From Marinobacter zhejiangensis (GTDB lineage: Bacteria > Pseudomonadota > Gammaproteobacteria > Pseudomonadales > Oleiphilaceae), in contig NZ_FOUE01000006.1 in the NCBI RefSeq assembly GCF_900114775.1, forward strand, positions 124,001 to 188,000: a stretch of 64,000 nucleotides of DNA, read 5' to 3'. Positions 52,623 to 60,346 of this stretch are shown in pieces. The notes under the pieces were generated by a model. The model was not told the origin of the DNA, searched no databases, and saw nothing but the letters and a program-made list of their open reading frames with translations. Made by a program: the position numbers and the translations under genes. Position 1 is the first letter of the stretch; the number at the start of each line of letters is the position of its first letter.

Positions 52623-53276
52623 CTACAGCGCAGAAAACTCTGCCTGTTCTATCGCCGAGTCCAGAAAAATGTTGTTGATGCGATTCATAAACCGCTCCGG
52701 CATGCGCACGCGCTTAATGTGCTCGAGGCCTTGAAAGCCTTGGGGGCCGATCTCTTTGATGTGGCGTGGGATCACCAAATCGACAAAGTTGTTGTAGGCA
52801 AAGCCACTCACACGAATCTCTACGACCGATTCTGGCAATGACAGTGATGTCAGCGCATTGCGTGTGAAGCAATAGTCGGGAATGGTTTCCAGCGGCGCTT
52901 CAATTTTCAACTCTTCCAAGGCGTTTCTGGAAAACGCCCCATGACCGATGTAGGTAATTGCCTCTGGGATCACAAGGCTCTTTAACCGGTTGTTGTAAAA
53001 CGCGTCCTGGCCTATGTAGTACAGCTTTTCGGGGAAAGAGATACTCGTCAGCTGGTTTGTAGAGAAAGCTTCCGCGTGAATTTCTTCCAGAGTTGGAGGT
53101 AACACCACGGACTTCAGGCCTTTGTTCTTAAAGGCATAGCGGTATATGGCCCTGACCACCTCACCCTTGATTGTTTCGGGGATCACCAAATCGGTGGCGT
53201 CTCCGTGGTAGTCGCCAATAACGACGCCGCCGTCTTCAACTTCATAACACTCAAACAGGTCCTCTGAGCTTGACAT
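52623..53276 (-). CDS. BspA-type leucine-rich repeat protein
   Basis: 217 aa. Seven or so LRR_5/BspA repeats of ~23 residues are visible, for example LKSVVLPPTLEEIHAEAFSTNQ, LTSISFPEKLYYIGQDAFYNNR, LKSLVIPEAITYIGHGAFSRNA and LTSLSLPESVVEIRVSGFAYNN. No signal peptide or anchor, so it is probably cytoplasmic and protein-binding. It is AT-richer than the core genes and lies within the inserted block between the ~290-bp direct repeats. Its function is unknown. Confidence 0.8.
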   Translation of the reverse strand: MSSSEDLFECYEVEDGGVVIGDYHGDATDLVIPETIKGEVVRAIYRYAFKNKGLKSVVLPPTLEEIHAEAFSTNQLTSISFPEKLYYIGQDAFYNNRLKSLVIPEAITYIGHGAFSRNALEELKIEAPLETIPDYCFTRNALTSLSLPESVVEIRVSGFAYNNFVDLVIPRHIKEIGPQGFQGLEHIKRVRMPERFMNRINNIFLDSAIEQAEFSAL

Positions 53277-53368
53277 TTCTTAGCTATCCTTTTGGTTTTT
53301 TGGCGCTGAAAAGAACTTAATCGCCATCATTGCGGATTATCACCGTGGCATTGTTGTCACCCTGAAGC

Positions 53369-54532
53369 CTATTCGTGCGACTCGATGGTCGATTTCATTG
53401 ATTGCCACTGGCGTGCGGGTAGAACCCGTTCGAGCAATTCCAGTTCATTGGCCGCCTCGAAATCCCGAGCGGTCACAAAAAAATCGTCGTCGGTTCTGAT
53501 TAATGTTGCCAGTCGAGGGTTGTTCATCAGGCGGCGGCAAAACTCGACGTAAAACGTGATTACCAGTTCTTGTTGGCTCTCGAACTCCAAAGCGTCCAGC
53601 TGTGCATTGAGCTGGTCGAACAACGCACTGCAGCCTTGATGAAAGTCGACAGCGTCCAGGCCTCTTTCGCTGAAAAGCTCCGCGTCTGGAGCGTTCAGCC
53701 AGCTTAACGGTGCATACTCCGGATTATCGTCAACCTCGTGCGGTTGGATCAGCGCCAAGGTAGGGGGGAAGGGGCCCTGGAGCGAATACTCGAACAACAC
53801 ACAGCGTACTTCGACGCTTTCCAGCGATTCCTGGCTCAGCCCCGCCAGCAACCTGCTCTCAATGGCCTCGTTGGCCTGTTCCAACAGTTCTTCCAGCGAA
53901 AGCGAGTTCATTGCCCGGTCGTAGAGTATGTCGCCGTTGTCGAGTGACTCTATGCGGTCAACCGTGTAGCCGTCGTCTGCAAAATAGACCCGCTGTCGTT
54001 GCTGGCAGGTGTAATCGTGCGCCGGATTGACGCTCTCGCTGGTAATGTCACACATCCAGCGTTGGGCGTCCGCAGTGCCGCACTGCTGATACTGGTACCG
54101 TTGGGTTAAGCGCACGTGGGTGTCAACGCGCTCGTAGAGCAGCGGCAGCCCCTGATCGTCGCGGGTTATGCGTTCAACCTCCACAGCGTTGACGTGACCG
54201 TCGTTGTGGTAAGCCTGCAAGCGGGTTTGGGAGTTCTCCTCGCGTTGGAAAAAGAAATCGTAGCGGATGTCTTCGCCATAAACCTGGGTGGCGTATTCGA
54301 GTTGCCTGTCATTCAATGCGAGAAGGAACCGGTCATCGCCTGGCACCTCTTCAACGGTGGGGTACAGGGCCACCTGAGCGGGGCTCAGGTGCAGCAATTC
54401 AACCGCAAAGGGCTGCAGCGTAAAGAAGTCCGCGCCGGCAAATACGATCTGTTCACCGCGGTTCGTAGCGCGTTCCAGCAATTGAGGATACTCTTGGGGC
54501 AACGCTTCAAACAATTCGAGTACATCCCTCAT
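53369..54532 (-). CDS. uncharacterised protein (387 aa)
   Basis: Not recognised. Soluble, acidic and rich in Leu, Glu, Asp and Gln, with no signal peptide, TM or catalytic motif. The N-terminal half is mixed alpha/beta (IVFAGADFFTLQPFAVELLHL), with two Cys-containing strands (QYQQCGTADAQRWMCDI); the C-terminal part is helical (ELVITFYVEFCRRLMNNPRL). It is followed 92 bp later by the LRR gene on the same strand, so they may be co-transcribed. It lies in the inserted block. No attC-like site is visible between the two genes. Confidence 0.65.
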   Translation of the reverse strand: MRDVLELFEALPQEYPQLLERATNRGEQIVFAGADFFTLQPFAVELLHLSPAQVALYPTVEEVPGDDRFLLALNDRQLEYATQVYGEDIRYDFFFQREENSQTRLQAYHNDGHVNAVEVERITRDDQGLPLLYERVDTHVRLTQRYQYQQCGTADAQRWMCDITSESVNPAHDYTCQQRQRVYFADDGYTVDRIESLDNGDILYDRAMNSLSLEELLEQANEAIESRLLAGLSQESLESVEVRCVLFEYSLQGPFPPTLALIQPHEVDDNPEYAPLSWLNAPDAELFSERGLDAVDFHQGCSALFDQLNAQLDALEFESQQELVITFYVEFCRRLMNNPRLATLIRTDDDFFVTARDFEAANELELLERVLPARQWQSMKSTIESHE

Positions 54533-54921
54533 GGTGTAATCAACCTCATCCAGTGGTAGTGGCTATAAGCAAGTTATCAATCGACGCAATGCCTCATTTA
54601 TGACCCAAAAATCTGGAGAAATAAAAAATATCAGACTGTTCAGTAAGTTACGAGTTCTCTGTGCAATCATTCGTAACGTGAAGTTTGGGGCGGTTAAAAA
54701 CACTGCACATTGAGCCTGAAGCCTCAGCGGCGCGCCCTTTGGGAGCCCTGAAGGGCTCCGTAGGTCATGGGGTCAGGTCTTGAACAAGTCGCTCCCATAC
54801 AGGATGCTACTCCTGATGGAACGGCCGGACCGGCTGAGGCTGACAAGACTTTGAAAACCGGGACAGATTTATTCCCTCCCCCGGTGAAGCGGTGGAAAAA
54901 TTGTCCGGCAACAGTGGCTGG
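54533..54921. other. gene-free 389-bp stretch with mobile-element-like remnants
   Basis: No plausible gene seen. It holds a perfect hairpin GGAGCCCT-GA-AGGGCTCC (54742-54759) directly followed by GTCATGGGGTCAGGTCTTGAAC, and about 90 bp later CCGGGACAGATTTATTCCC. This pair of motifs is often found flanking REP-associated (Y1) transposase remnants. The right end (CAGTGGCTGGTTATAG, 54909-54924) resembles one side of an attC site at the DinB stop, so an attC seems to have been interrupted here. Confidence 0.5.
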
Positions 54922-55464
54922 TTATAGATGGGGCTCCTCCGGGATCTGAGCCAATAGGTCAGTAACCCCGATATCCACGCCCGCCTGCGATAGCAAAGTA
55001 GAAACTTGCCCTCGGTGATGAGTCTGATGATTAAAGAAATGAAGCATCAGGCTCGAATATCGCTTATTGGCGGGAATCCCTTTGGTGTTGTGGTAGCTGA
55101 GGATGAAATCCAGATCGCCTTCGGATAGCTGGGCTATCCAGTTGACAACCTGCCGATCTAGCCAGAGTCGCTGCTTAAATAAGCTCCCAAGATCGTCAAA
55201 GAGTATCTGACTCAGGTTTGTCGGATTTTGAAGGTCAGCGACCTCACGCAACGAGTTCAAACAGGACGGGTGGGTAGCAAAACGTTTGAGCCAGATGGTA
55301 TCCCCAACGAGGATGTGATTCAGAGTTCCCAGGATAGAGCCAAAGAAGGCCCCGCGGTGCTTCGCCAGATCCGTCGCAGAGAGCTGTCCCGCAGTTTCAT
55401 ACACCTTCGAGTTCATCCACTGGTTGTAAGTGGCTAGCAATTCAAAGTGACATTTCAGGCTCAT
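54922..55464 (-). CDS. DinB-family (YfiT-like) putative metal-dependent protein
   Basis: 180 aa, a four-helix DinB fold. The metal-site His are visible in TLNHILVGDTIW (helix 2) and HFFNHQTHHRGQVSTLLSQAG (helix 4), the usual three-His triad; members include thiol transferases and DNA-damage-inducible proteins with unknown substrates. The ATG start at 55464 lies 17 bp downstream of an attC site, and the stop TAA lies in a CTATAACCAG sequence like a cassette boundary. The gene therefore looks like an integron-type cassette. No promoter of its own is seen. Confidence 0.85.
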   Translation of the reverse strand: MSLKCHFELLATYNQWMNSKVYETAGQLSATDLAKHRGAFFGSILGTLNHILVGDTIWLKRFATHPSCLNSLREVADLQNPTNLSQILFDDLGSLFKQRLWLDRQVVNWIAQLSEGDLDFILSYHNTKGIPANKRYSSLMLHFFNHQTHHRGQVSTLLSQAGVDIGVTDLLAQIPEEPHL

Positions 55465-55480
55465 CGGAGTTCCATCTCAT

Positions 55481-55547
55481 GTATAACGCCTTGGATAAGC
55501 TGCCGGGATGCAGCTCAGTACCGGTCAGCTTCACCCACTGGTTAAGC
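55481..55547 (-). other. attC-like site between the 135-aa and DinB genes
   Basis: On the minus strand it runs GCTTAAC (RYYYAAC) to GTTATAC (near GTTRRRY). The inner arms are AAGCTGaCCGG and CCGGCAGCTT, complementary except for one extra A, matching the extrahelical base that integron integrases recognise. The upstream gene stops inside the GCTTAAC box, and the DinB gene begins 17 bp beyond, as in cassette arrays. Confidence 0.75.
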
Positions 55548-55949
55548 ATTTTCCAATTTCTGTCCCAATTCCGAGATAAATAACCAAAAATCACCAGTGT
55601 CAAAAGCTACGACCCAAGATGCTTCCAAAGTTAATTCGGCTTGCCTGTTTTGTGGTTTGGACATCCTTAGCTTCACCTTAATCAAATTGACCGAGAAATC
55701 CCCAAGAAGTGAGCCTCTTGTGTAGTAATTGAAATTCCCATCCGATTTGGTCTTTTTGAAGCCATACTGAGCTAGTTTCTTATCGAGCTGGTCTACATCA
55801 AGCGATGTGTCTATTGGTTTTCGGTACTTCGGTAGTAATGTGAAAAAAGGCTTTTTACCTGACGCCAGCCTGTAAGGCAGCACCTTATAAACGGCAGTAA
55901 TCACCACTACCAATGCTACTGCCACTATGAGTATATTTTGTGTACTCAT
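55542..55949 (-). CDS. membrane-anchored hypothetical protein, cassette gene
   Basis: 135 aa. One N-terminal TM (ILIVAVALVVVITAVYKVL) precedes a ~110-residue soluble domain with alternating strands (GFKKTKSDGNFNYYTRGSLLGDF; LTLEASWVVAFDTGDFWLFIS). Family not recognised. The second of two adjacent ATGs (55949) has AAGGAGA at better spacing. The stop lies in the attC box GCTTAAC. Upstream the ~200-bp leader copy ends in GTTAAGC a few bases before the start, so it occupies the first-cassette position. Confidence 0.7.
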   Translation of the reverse strand: MSTQNILIVAVALVVVITAVYKVLPYRLASGKKPFFTLLPKYRKPIDTSLDVDQLDKKLAQYGFKKTKSDGNFNYYTRGSLLGDFSVNLIKVKLRMSKPQNRQAELTLEASWVVAFDTGDFWLFISELGQKLENA

Positions 55950-55961
55950 CATTCTCCTTTA

Positions 55962-56166
55962 CGCGCTTAACAGCAATTAGATAGAGCGCCTCAATACTGC
56001 ACAAATTTGTGCTGCGTCATGATTACGCAACCTCATAGCAACACCATCTCAATGAGCGCTCAATAAAACAACAGCTTAGCCAATCATCAGGCACTTCGCT
56101 ATGGCATCGTTTGACGCCCATGTTTGCTCTCACAATCGTACTGTACAAAGCCGGCAGGAAAGAGGC
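55962..56166 (-). repeat. leader repeat, copy A (attI-like)
   Basis: About 200 bp closely resemble 61849-62055 (shared blocks CAGCAATTAGATAG, ATACTGCACAAA, TCATGATTAC, GCTTAGCCAATCATC and TTGCTCTCACAATCG). On the minus strand both copies end with GTTRRRY (GTTAAGC here) right before the first gene of a cassette run. That is the position of an integron attI and cassette promoter. No integrase gene adjoins it. Confidence 0.6.
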
Positions 56167-56176
56167 GCATACAGTT

Positions 56177-56257
56177 CTGGCGGCGCGGGGCAATAAGATC
56201 TGTGATGTCCTGGAAAGGAATAACCCATCGCGGATTGGGAAGACGTTTAGGGGTTAG
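56177..56257 (+). pseudogene. liuE: 3'-end remnant of liuE
   Basis: Reads LAARGNKICDVLERNNPSR and on to TFRG plus stop in frame, matching the last 26 residues of HMG-CoA lyase (52216-52296) with about six changes. No 5' part precedes it; the sequence on the left is the leader repeat. With the following terminator and lipoprotein 3' end it forms direct repeat copy 2. Confidence 0.85.
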
Positions 56258-56275
56258 GTCTAACGAAGACGACAT

Positions 56276-56306
56276 AAAAAAGCCCCGCAATCGCGGGGCT
56301 TTTTTT
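56276..56306. terminator. bidirectional terminator after the 419-aa lipoprotein gene
   Basis: AAAAAAGCCCCGC-AATC-GCGGGGCTTTTTTT, shared by the liuE remnant (+) and the lipoprotein gene (-). Confidence 0.92.
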
Positions 56307-56322
56307 CTTCCAATCGTGCTAC

Positions 56323-57582
56323 TTACTGAAGCGACAGTGGCGGCGTTATGGTTGCCGGCAAACCGATCGAGGTGTCAGACATAAGAGTGGCAGCCCATAG
56401 ATCTTCTGAACCAGTACTATCAGTACAGGCCCCCGCCTCCCAGAAGCTTTCATAATTGAGAACCTGATTGGCAATCGAGTCTGTGCCAATGGGCACCATG
56501 AACTGACCTTCCTTTCCCGCCCAAAACGCAGATTTGGCAGGAATACTCTGATTGGGAGTACCATCAATATAGATACGGGCGTCGCCCGTACAACCCGCGG
56601 CAGAGTAAATGGTGAACTTGTCCAGGAAGCTTCCATCCCAACCGATGCTTACCAGATAGTTGTAAGGATCCGGTGTACGCAGAGTAATTTCAGTGGGGGT
56701 CGCCCCCAATACGGAACCGAGTACCACACCGTTACTGTCCACCAGTTCGGTTCCGCCGCCCCCTTGATCACCGTTACACACATGATGGGTGTAATCCACC
56801 TCACCGCTTTCCAGCACGGCGTTGTTGGCGGTACCGCCACCGTCACCGTTATCCAGACCAGAGGTAACGGTCACACCGCCATACGGGCAGTCGGTTATGG
56901 ATGGCGTATCCTGCTTGACCAGGGTGGTCTGGCCATCAGAACCATTGGTGCCGTCGGTACCATCCTGACCATTCGCACCATTGCAGATATAACCCGTAGA
57001 ATCGATTTCCCCGGCTTGCAAGGTGCCATCACGGGAAATGCCCGAGTTGTCGCCATTATCCAGACCAATATCCAGACGCTGCCCCCCATCCGGACAGTTT
57101 GCTGGAGCTGCCGCAGTCAATGTGGTGAGTACCGTAAAGCCATCCACACCGTGACAGACATAGTTCGTCGCATCGACTTCACCGGCCTCAAGCAGGCTAT
57201 TACCCGCAGTACCGCCGCCGTCGCCATTATCCAGGCCGCTATCCACCCGGTAGCCGCCAGCCTCGCAGTTGCCACCGGCCGGCTCCGCCGTCAGGTTGAC
57301 CAGGGAGCTGGTGCCATTCGCACCATCTGTGCCGTCCTGACCATCCTCACCATTACAGACAACCTTGGTTTCGGTGATTTCTTCATCGGAGAGCTCGCCA
57401 TCCCTATTGGAATCAAAGCCCACCCTGAACTCAACACCACCGTTGGCACAGACCGGCCCAGGTGCCAGATCAACAACGCGCGTGGTCGCACCATCCTGTC
57501 CATCATCGCCGTCACAGCCCACCGCCGTCAGTCCAAATATGGCTATTAATGAGGCCACCCCTGCTTTCGATACGTAATTCAT
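56323..57582 (-). CDS. surface lipoprotein with Ca-type repeats and collagen-like linkers (copy A)
   Basis: 419 aa. The signal peptide ends with lipobox LTAVGC, so it is an outer-membrane or surface lipoprotein. Four ~50-60-residue repeats (DUF7151-like) each contain C--GG, a Gly/Asp loop and a closing (V/I)C(N/H)G; the first holds FDSNRDGELSDEE, an EF-hand/dockerin-type calcium loop. Short Gly-x-Asp collagen-like runs (GEDGQDGTDGANG, GANGQDGTDGTNG) separate them. A ~130-residue C-terminal domain with Cys and Trp follows. The paralogue at 57849 lacks the first repeat. Each repeat has a paired Cys, so a disulfide per module is likely. Function perhaps adhesion; unproven. Confidence 0.82.
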   Translation of the reverse strand: MNYVSKAGVASLIAIFGLTAVGCDGDDGQDGATTRVVDLAPGPVCANGGVEFRVGFDSNRDGELSDEEITETKVVCNGEDGQDGTDGANGTSSLVNLTAEPAGGNCEAGGYRVDSGLDNGDGGGTAGNSLLEAGEVDATNYVCHGVDGFTVLTTLTAAAPANCPDGGQRLDIGLDNGDNSGISRDGTLQAGEIDSTGYICNGANGQDGTDGTNGSDGQTTLVKQDTPSITDCPYGGVTVTSGLDNGDGGGTANNAVLESGEVDYTHHVCNGDQGGGGTELVDSNGVVLGSVLGATPTEITLRTPDPYNYLVSIGWDGSFLDKFTIYSAAGCTGDARIYIDGTPNQSIPAKSAFWAGKEGQFMVPIGTDSIANQVLNYESFWEAGACTDSTGSEDLWAATLMSDTSIGLPATITPPLSLQ

Positions 57583-57696
57583 ATCCCCACCTGTTCTTAT
57601 GTAATTGATGTTGTGGTGTCAGTCAGCAAACACGCCAGGCGCGTAATCTTTTGCGCCGCCGACAGCCTATGTCAGCAGCACATGAATGACTACAAG

Positions 57697-57760
57697 GGCT
57701 TTTTATCAATTTCGGGCTTTATATCACTTCTGGGCTTTTTATCACTTTTGGCTTTTTCCC
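57697..57760 (-). promoter_or_regulatory. three 18-bp iterons upstream of lipoprotein copy A
   Basis: On the plus strand: GGCTTTTTATCAATTTCG (57697-57714), GGCTTTATATCACTTCTG (57715-57732), GGCTTTTTATCACTTTTG (57733-57750), then a partial GCTTTTTCCC. They lie 115-170 bp upstream of the start. The same array precedes copy B at 59109-59172. The rest of 57583-57696 is a leader shared with copy B and holds no gene. Cooperative regulator binding is plausible. Confidence 0.6.
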
Positions 57761-57801
57761 TTAAAAGCGAACCAATCGGCCCAGGTTGGTGCTCCCCTTA
57801 T

Positions 57802-57831
57802 AAAAAAGCCCCGCAATCGCGGGGCTTTTTT
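57802..57831. terminator. terminator after lipoprotein copy B
   Basis: AAAAAAGCCCCGC-AATC-GCGGGGCTTTTTT, the third near-identical copy of this hairpin in the region, placed just beyond the stop of the 381-aa gene. Confidence 0.92.
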
Positions 57832-57848
57832 ACTTACAATCGCCCTAC

Positions 57849-58994
57849 TTACTGAAGCGACAGTGGCAGCGTTATGGTTGCCGGCAAACCGATAGAGGTG
57901 GCAGAAAACAGAGAGGCAGCCCACATATCATCGGATTTGACCTCTTCAGTACAGGTCCCCGTGTCCCAGTAGCTTTCATAAGCGATAACCTGATTGGTAA
58001 TAAGCCCCGTGCCATTGGGCACCAGGAACTGATTTTCCTTCCCTGCCCAAAACGCAGACCTGGCAGGAATTTTCGCATTGGGAGTACCATTGATATAAAT
58101 ATAGATATCGCCGGTACAGCCAGCGCCAGAGTAGGTGGCGTAATTGTCGCGGAAGTTTCCGTCCCAACCGACGGTTACCAGATAGTTGTAGGGATCCGGC
58201 GTACGCAGAGTGATTTCAGTCAGGGTCGCGCCCAATACGGAACCGAGCACCGCACCGTTACTGTCCACCAATTGGGTTCCGCCGCCCCCTTGATCGCCGT
58301 TACACACATGATGGGTGTAATCCACCTCACCGCTTTCCAGCGCGGCGTTGTTGGCGGTACCGCCACCGTCACCGTTATCCAGACCAGAGGTAATGGTCAC
58401 ACCGCCATACGGGCAGTCGGTTATGGATGGCGTATCCTGCTTGACCAGGGTGGTCTGGCCATCAGAGCCATTGGTGCCGTCGGTACCATCCGTTCCATCA
58501 GAACCATCGGCACCGTCCGTACCGTCCTGACCATTCGCACCATTGCAGACATAACCCGTAGAATCGATTTCCCCGGATTGCAGGGTGCCATCGCGGGAAA
58601 TGCCCGAGTTGTCGCCATTATCCAGACCAATATCCAGGCGCTGCCCCCCATCCGGACAGTTTGCTGGGGCTGCCGCAGTCAATGTGGTGAGTACCGTAAA
58701 GCCATCCACACCGTGACAGACATAGTTCGTCGCATCGACTTCACCGGCCTCAAGCAGGCTATTACCCGCAGTACCGCCGCCGTCGCCATTATCCAAGCCG
58801 GTATCCACCCGGTAGCCGCCAGCCTCGCAGTTGCCACCGGCCGGCTCTGCCGTCAGGTTGACCAGGGAGCTGGTGCCATTCGCACCATCCGTGCCGTCCC
58901 GCCCATCCTGTCCATCATCGCCGTCACAGCCCACCGCCGTCAGCCCAAATATGGCTATTAATGAGGCCACCCCTGCTTTCGATACGTAATTCAT
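57849..58994 (-). CDS. surface lipoprotein with Ca-type repeats and collagen-like linkers (copy B)
   Basis: 381 aa, paralogue of 56323-57582. It has the same signal peptide (lipobox LTAVGC) and the last three repeats in common, but the first repeat with the EF-hand-like loop is deleted. One collagen-like run is longer: ANGQDGTDGADGSDG continuing as DGTDGTNGSDG, against the shorter GQDGTDGTNGSDG in copy A. The C-terminal domain has diverged most (for example QVIAYESYWDTGTCTEEVKS). The copies share terminator, leader and iterons, so the whole transcription unit was duplicated. Repeat-number change in the linker hints at slippage variation. Confidence 0.82.
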   Translation of the reverse strand: MNYVSKAGVASLIAIFGLTAVGCDGDDGQDGRDGTDGANGTSSLVNLTAEPAGGNCEAGGYRVDTGLDNGDGGGTAGNSLLEAGEVDATNYVCHGVDGFTVLTTLTAAAPANCPDGGQRLDIGLDNGDNSGISRDGTLQSGEIDSTGYVCNGANGQDGTDGADGSDGTDGTDGTNGSDGQTTLVKQDTPSITDCPYGGVTITSGLDNGDGGGTANNAALESGEVDYTHHVCNGDQGGGGTQLVDSNGAVLGSVLGATLTEITLRTPDPYNYLVTVGWDGNFRDNYATYSGAGCTGDIYIYINGTPNAKIPARSAFWAGKENQFLVPNGTGLITNQVIAYESYWDTGTCTEEVKSDDMWAASLFSATSIGLPATITLPLSLQ

Positions 58995-59108
58995 ATCCCC
59001 ACCGTTTCTTATGTAATTGATGTTGTGGTGTCAGTCAGCAAACACGCCAGGCGCAATCTTTTGTGCGCCGCCGACAGCCTATGTCAGCAGCGCACAAATG
59101 AACACAAG

Positions 59109-59172
59109 AGCTTTTTATCAATTTCGGGCTTAATATCACTTTCGGACTTTTTATCACTTTTGGCTTTTTCCC
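59109..59172 (-). promoter_or_regulatory. three 18-bp iterons upstream of lipoprotein copy B
   Basis: AGCTTTTTATCAATTTCG (59109-59126), GGCTTAATATCACTTTCG (59127-59144), GACTTTTTATCACTTTTG (59145-59162) and a partial GCTTTTTCCC. Same phase and distance from the start as in copy A. The rest of 58995-59269 contains no gene. Confidence 0.6.
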
Positions 59173-59269
59173 TTAAAAGCAGATCACTCGGCACCGATAA
59201 GTGCTGTACGGCCAGCAACACGCAGTTAGCAACGACAGGGATGAAAAGCAGCCGGTAGCATTTAGTCTG

Positions 59270-59887
59270 CTATATTTTTTGAAACGGAACTCTTTCATTC
59301 CATTTCAGTTGATATTGCTCACGCCACGCAGTGCCTGCCGAATCAAGCCACTCAATAGTGGCCTGAACGCTTTCTTCAGTTACATTGAAGCTCTCTATGT
59401 GGTGTTCTATGGTTTCGTCACACAGAGTCAGTATTTCAAGGTACTCATCAAACGAATCAGCCAGGACCACGAGCGAATCCTTCGTTCGTGGCCCGGTCCA
59501 TTCTGGCAGCCCCTGGACGAAAGCCACAACTTTATAACCACCCCTAAGATCTATAAACAACCGGCTTGAACCGCCATCTCGACCTATAGGCAAAACTTTT
59601 TCTCGCGGGAAATCAGCATTCTTTCGTTCCTGCTTCAGTTCAAACGGATTGCATTCCCATTCACACGAGTCGCTCGCTTGATACAACCCACTAAAAGACA
59701 GGTATTCACTTGTGCCGTCTTCAAACTCTACGAGAGTGTCGTACTCCAGATATCCACCATTACACGCTTTAAGGAACTGAACGTAGTCCTCAGGTAAAGC
59801 ACACCCCAGCGCCTCTTCTAAAACCCCTATCTCTTTTTCAGTAGCAGGCGTACCGGGATCGTCTACGATTAAATTTTTATATCTCAA
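59270..59887 (-). CDS. SMI1/KNR4 (SUKH) family protein
   Basis: 205 aa. The SUKH pattern is clear: IGVLEEALGCALPEDYVQFLKACNGGYLEY near the N-terminus and DSLVVLADSFDEYLEIL later. SUKH proteins are commonly immunity proteins against contact-dependent or secreted nuclease toxins; no toxin gene is seen next to it, so this may be an orphan immunity gene, as often found in cassettes and accessory arrays. The ATG is at 59887, with GGCTTAAC (59906-59913), the complement of GTTAAGCC, just upstream. AT-rich compared with the core genes. Confidence 0.82.
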   Translation of the reverse strand: MRYKNLIVDDPGTPATEKEIGVLEEALGCALPEDYVQFLKACNGGYLEYDTLVEFEDGTSEYLSFSGLYQASDSCEWECNPFELKQERKNADFPREKVLPIGRDGGSSRLFIDLRGGYKVVAFVQGLPEWTGPRTKDSLVVLADSFDEYLEILTLCDETIEHHIESFNVTEESVQATIEWLDSAGTAWREQYQLKWNERVPFQKI

Positions 59888-59987
59888 TCTACAAATCCGT
59901 CTGGAGGCTTAACACTGCTGGCACGCTCCATTTTTCTAATGAAAACGTGCCTACCCTTGTCATGTTTCTTTTTTCAAGAGCACCTTT

Positions 59988-60233
59988 TCAAAACGACCTG
60001 CCAAGTGCCGTATACCAGTTTTTTCCCGCAATTATTTGACCGGCTTCTTCGAGATACTTTGAATCTTTAGTATCTATGTACTTTTGACAAACCTCTCCAA
60101 TCTCACTTTTCTTTAAATAATCAGGCAGGTCTTTCCAATCGCTTAAATCGCCATGTGCAACAGAATAGAATGCGATTGCAACCTTTCTCCAATCCTCATT
60201 ATTTTTCTTAAGCTGCTCAATACTCTTTTTCAT
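59988..60233 (-). CDS. small hypothetical protein, cassette gene
   Basis: 81 aa, helical and Lys-rich (MKKSIEQLKKNNEDWRKVAIAFYSVAHGD; YLKKSEIGEVCQKYIDTKDSKYLEEAGQIIAGKNW). No family recognised, no signal peptide. It is AT-rich and has no promoter of its own. It is bounded upstream by a degenerate attC-like element (60250-60346) and downstream by an imperfect dyad GGCACG/CGTGCC (59920-59951) next to GCTTAAC, so it fits a degraded cassette. Start ATG at 60233 with a weak ribosome site. Confidence 0.6.
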   Translation of the reverse strand: MKKSIEQLKKNNEDWRKVAIAFYSVAHGDLSDWKDLPDYLKKSEIGEVCQKYIDTKDSKYLEEAGQIIAGKNWYTALGRSF

Positions 60234-60249
60234 ATACCATTTTTTATAT

Positions 60250-60346
60250 TTAGCCGACGCCTACTGAAATATAATGCCCGAAACATGGGACATATTTGGA
60301 GTCGCGAGGCGGCGAAAAGCGGTCGCCGTGATGCCTCTGGTTACGT
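60250..60346 (-). other. degenerate attC-like element
   Basis: The right edge CTCTGGTTACGT and left edge TAGCCGACGCC line up with CACTGGTTAAGC and ATAACGCC of the two clear sites to the right. Internal GCGAGGCGGCG and CGGTCGCCGTG are partly complementary. Boxes deviate from consensus, so it is probably a decayed attC. Confidence 0.4.

Larger units (their letters stand above)
56177..56466. repeat. direct repeat copy 2: liuE remnant - terminator - lipoprotein 3' end
   Basis: Counterpart of 52216-52504. The terminator and non-coding segment after the liuE stop (GGTCTAACGAAGACGACAT versus GGTCTGACGAATACGACAT) are conserved too, showing that a continuous piece of the liuE/lipoprotein junction was copied, not separate genes. 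Confidence 0.85.

Noticed and set aside
56900..57480. Short periodic DNA in the lipoprotein genes as a CRISPR-like array
   Set aside because: The periodicity is coding (Gly-Asp collagen-like and C--GG repeats) with no uniform spacers or leader, and no cas genes are present.
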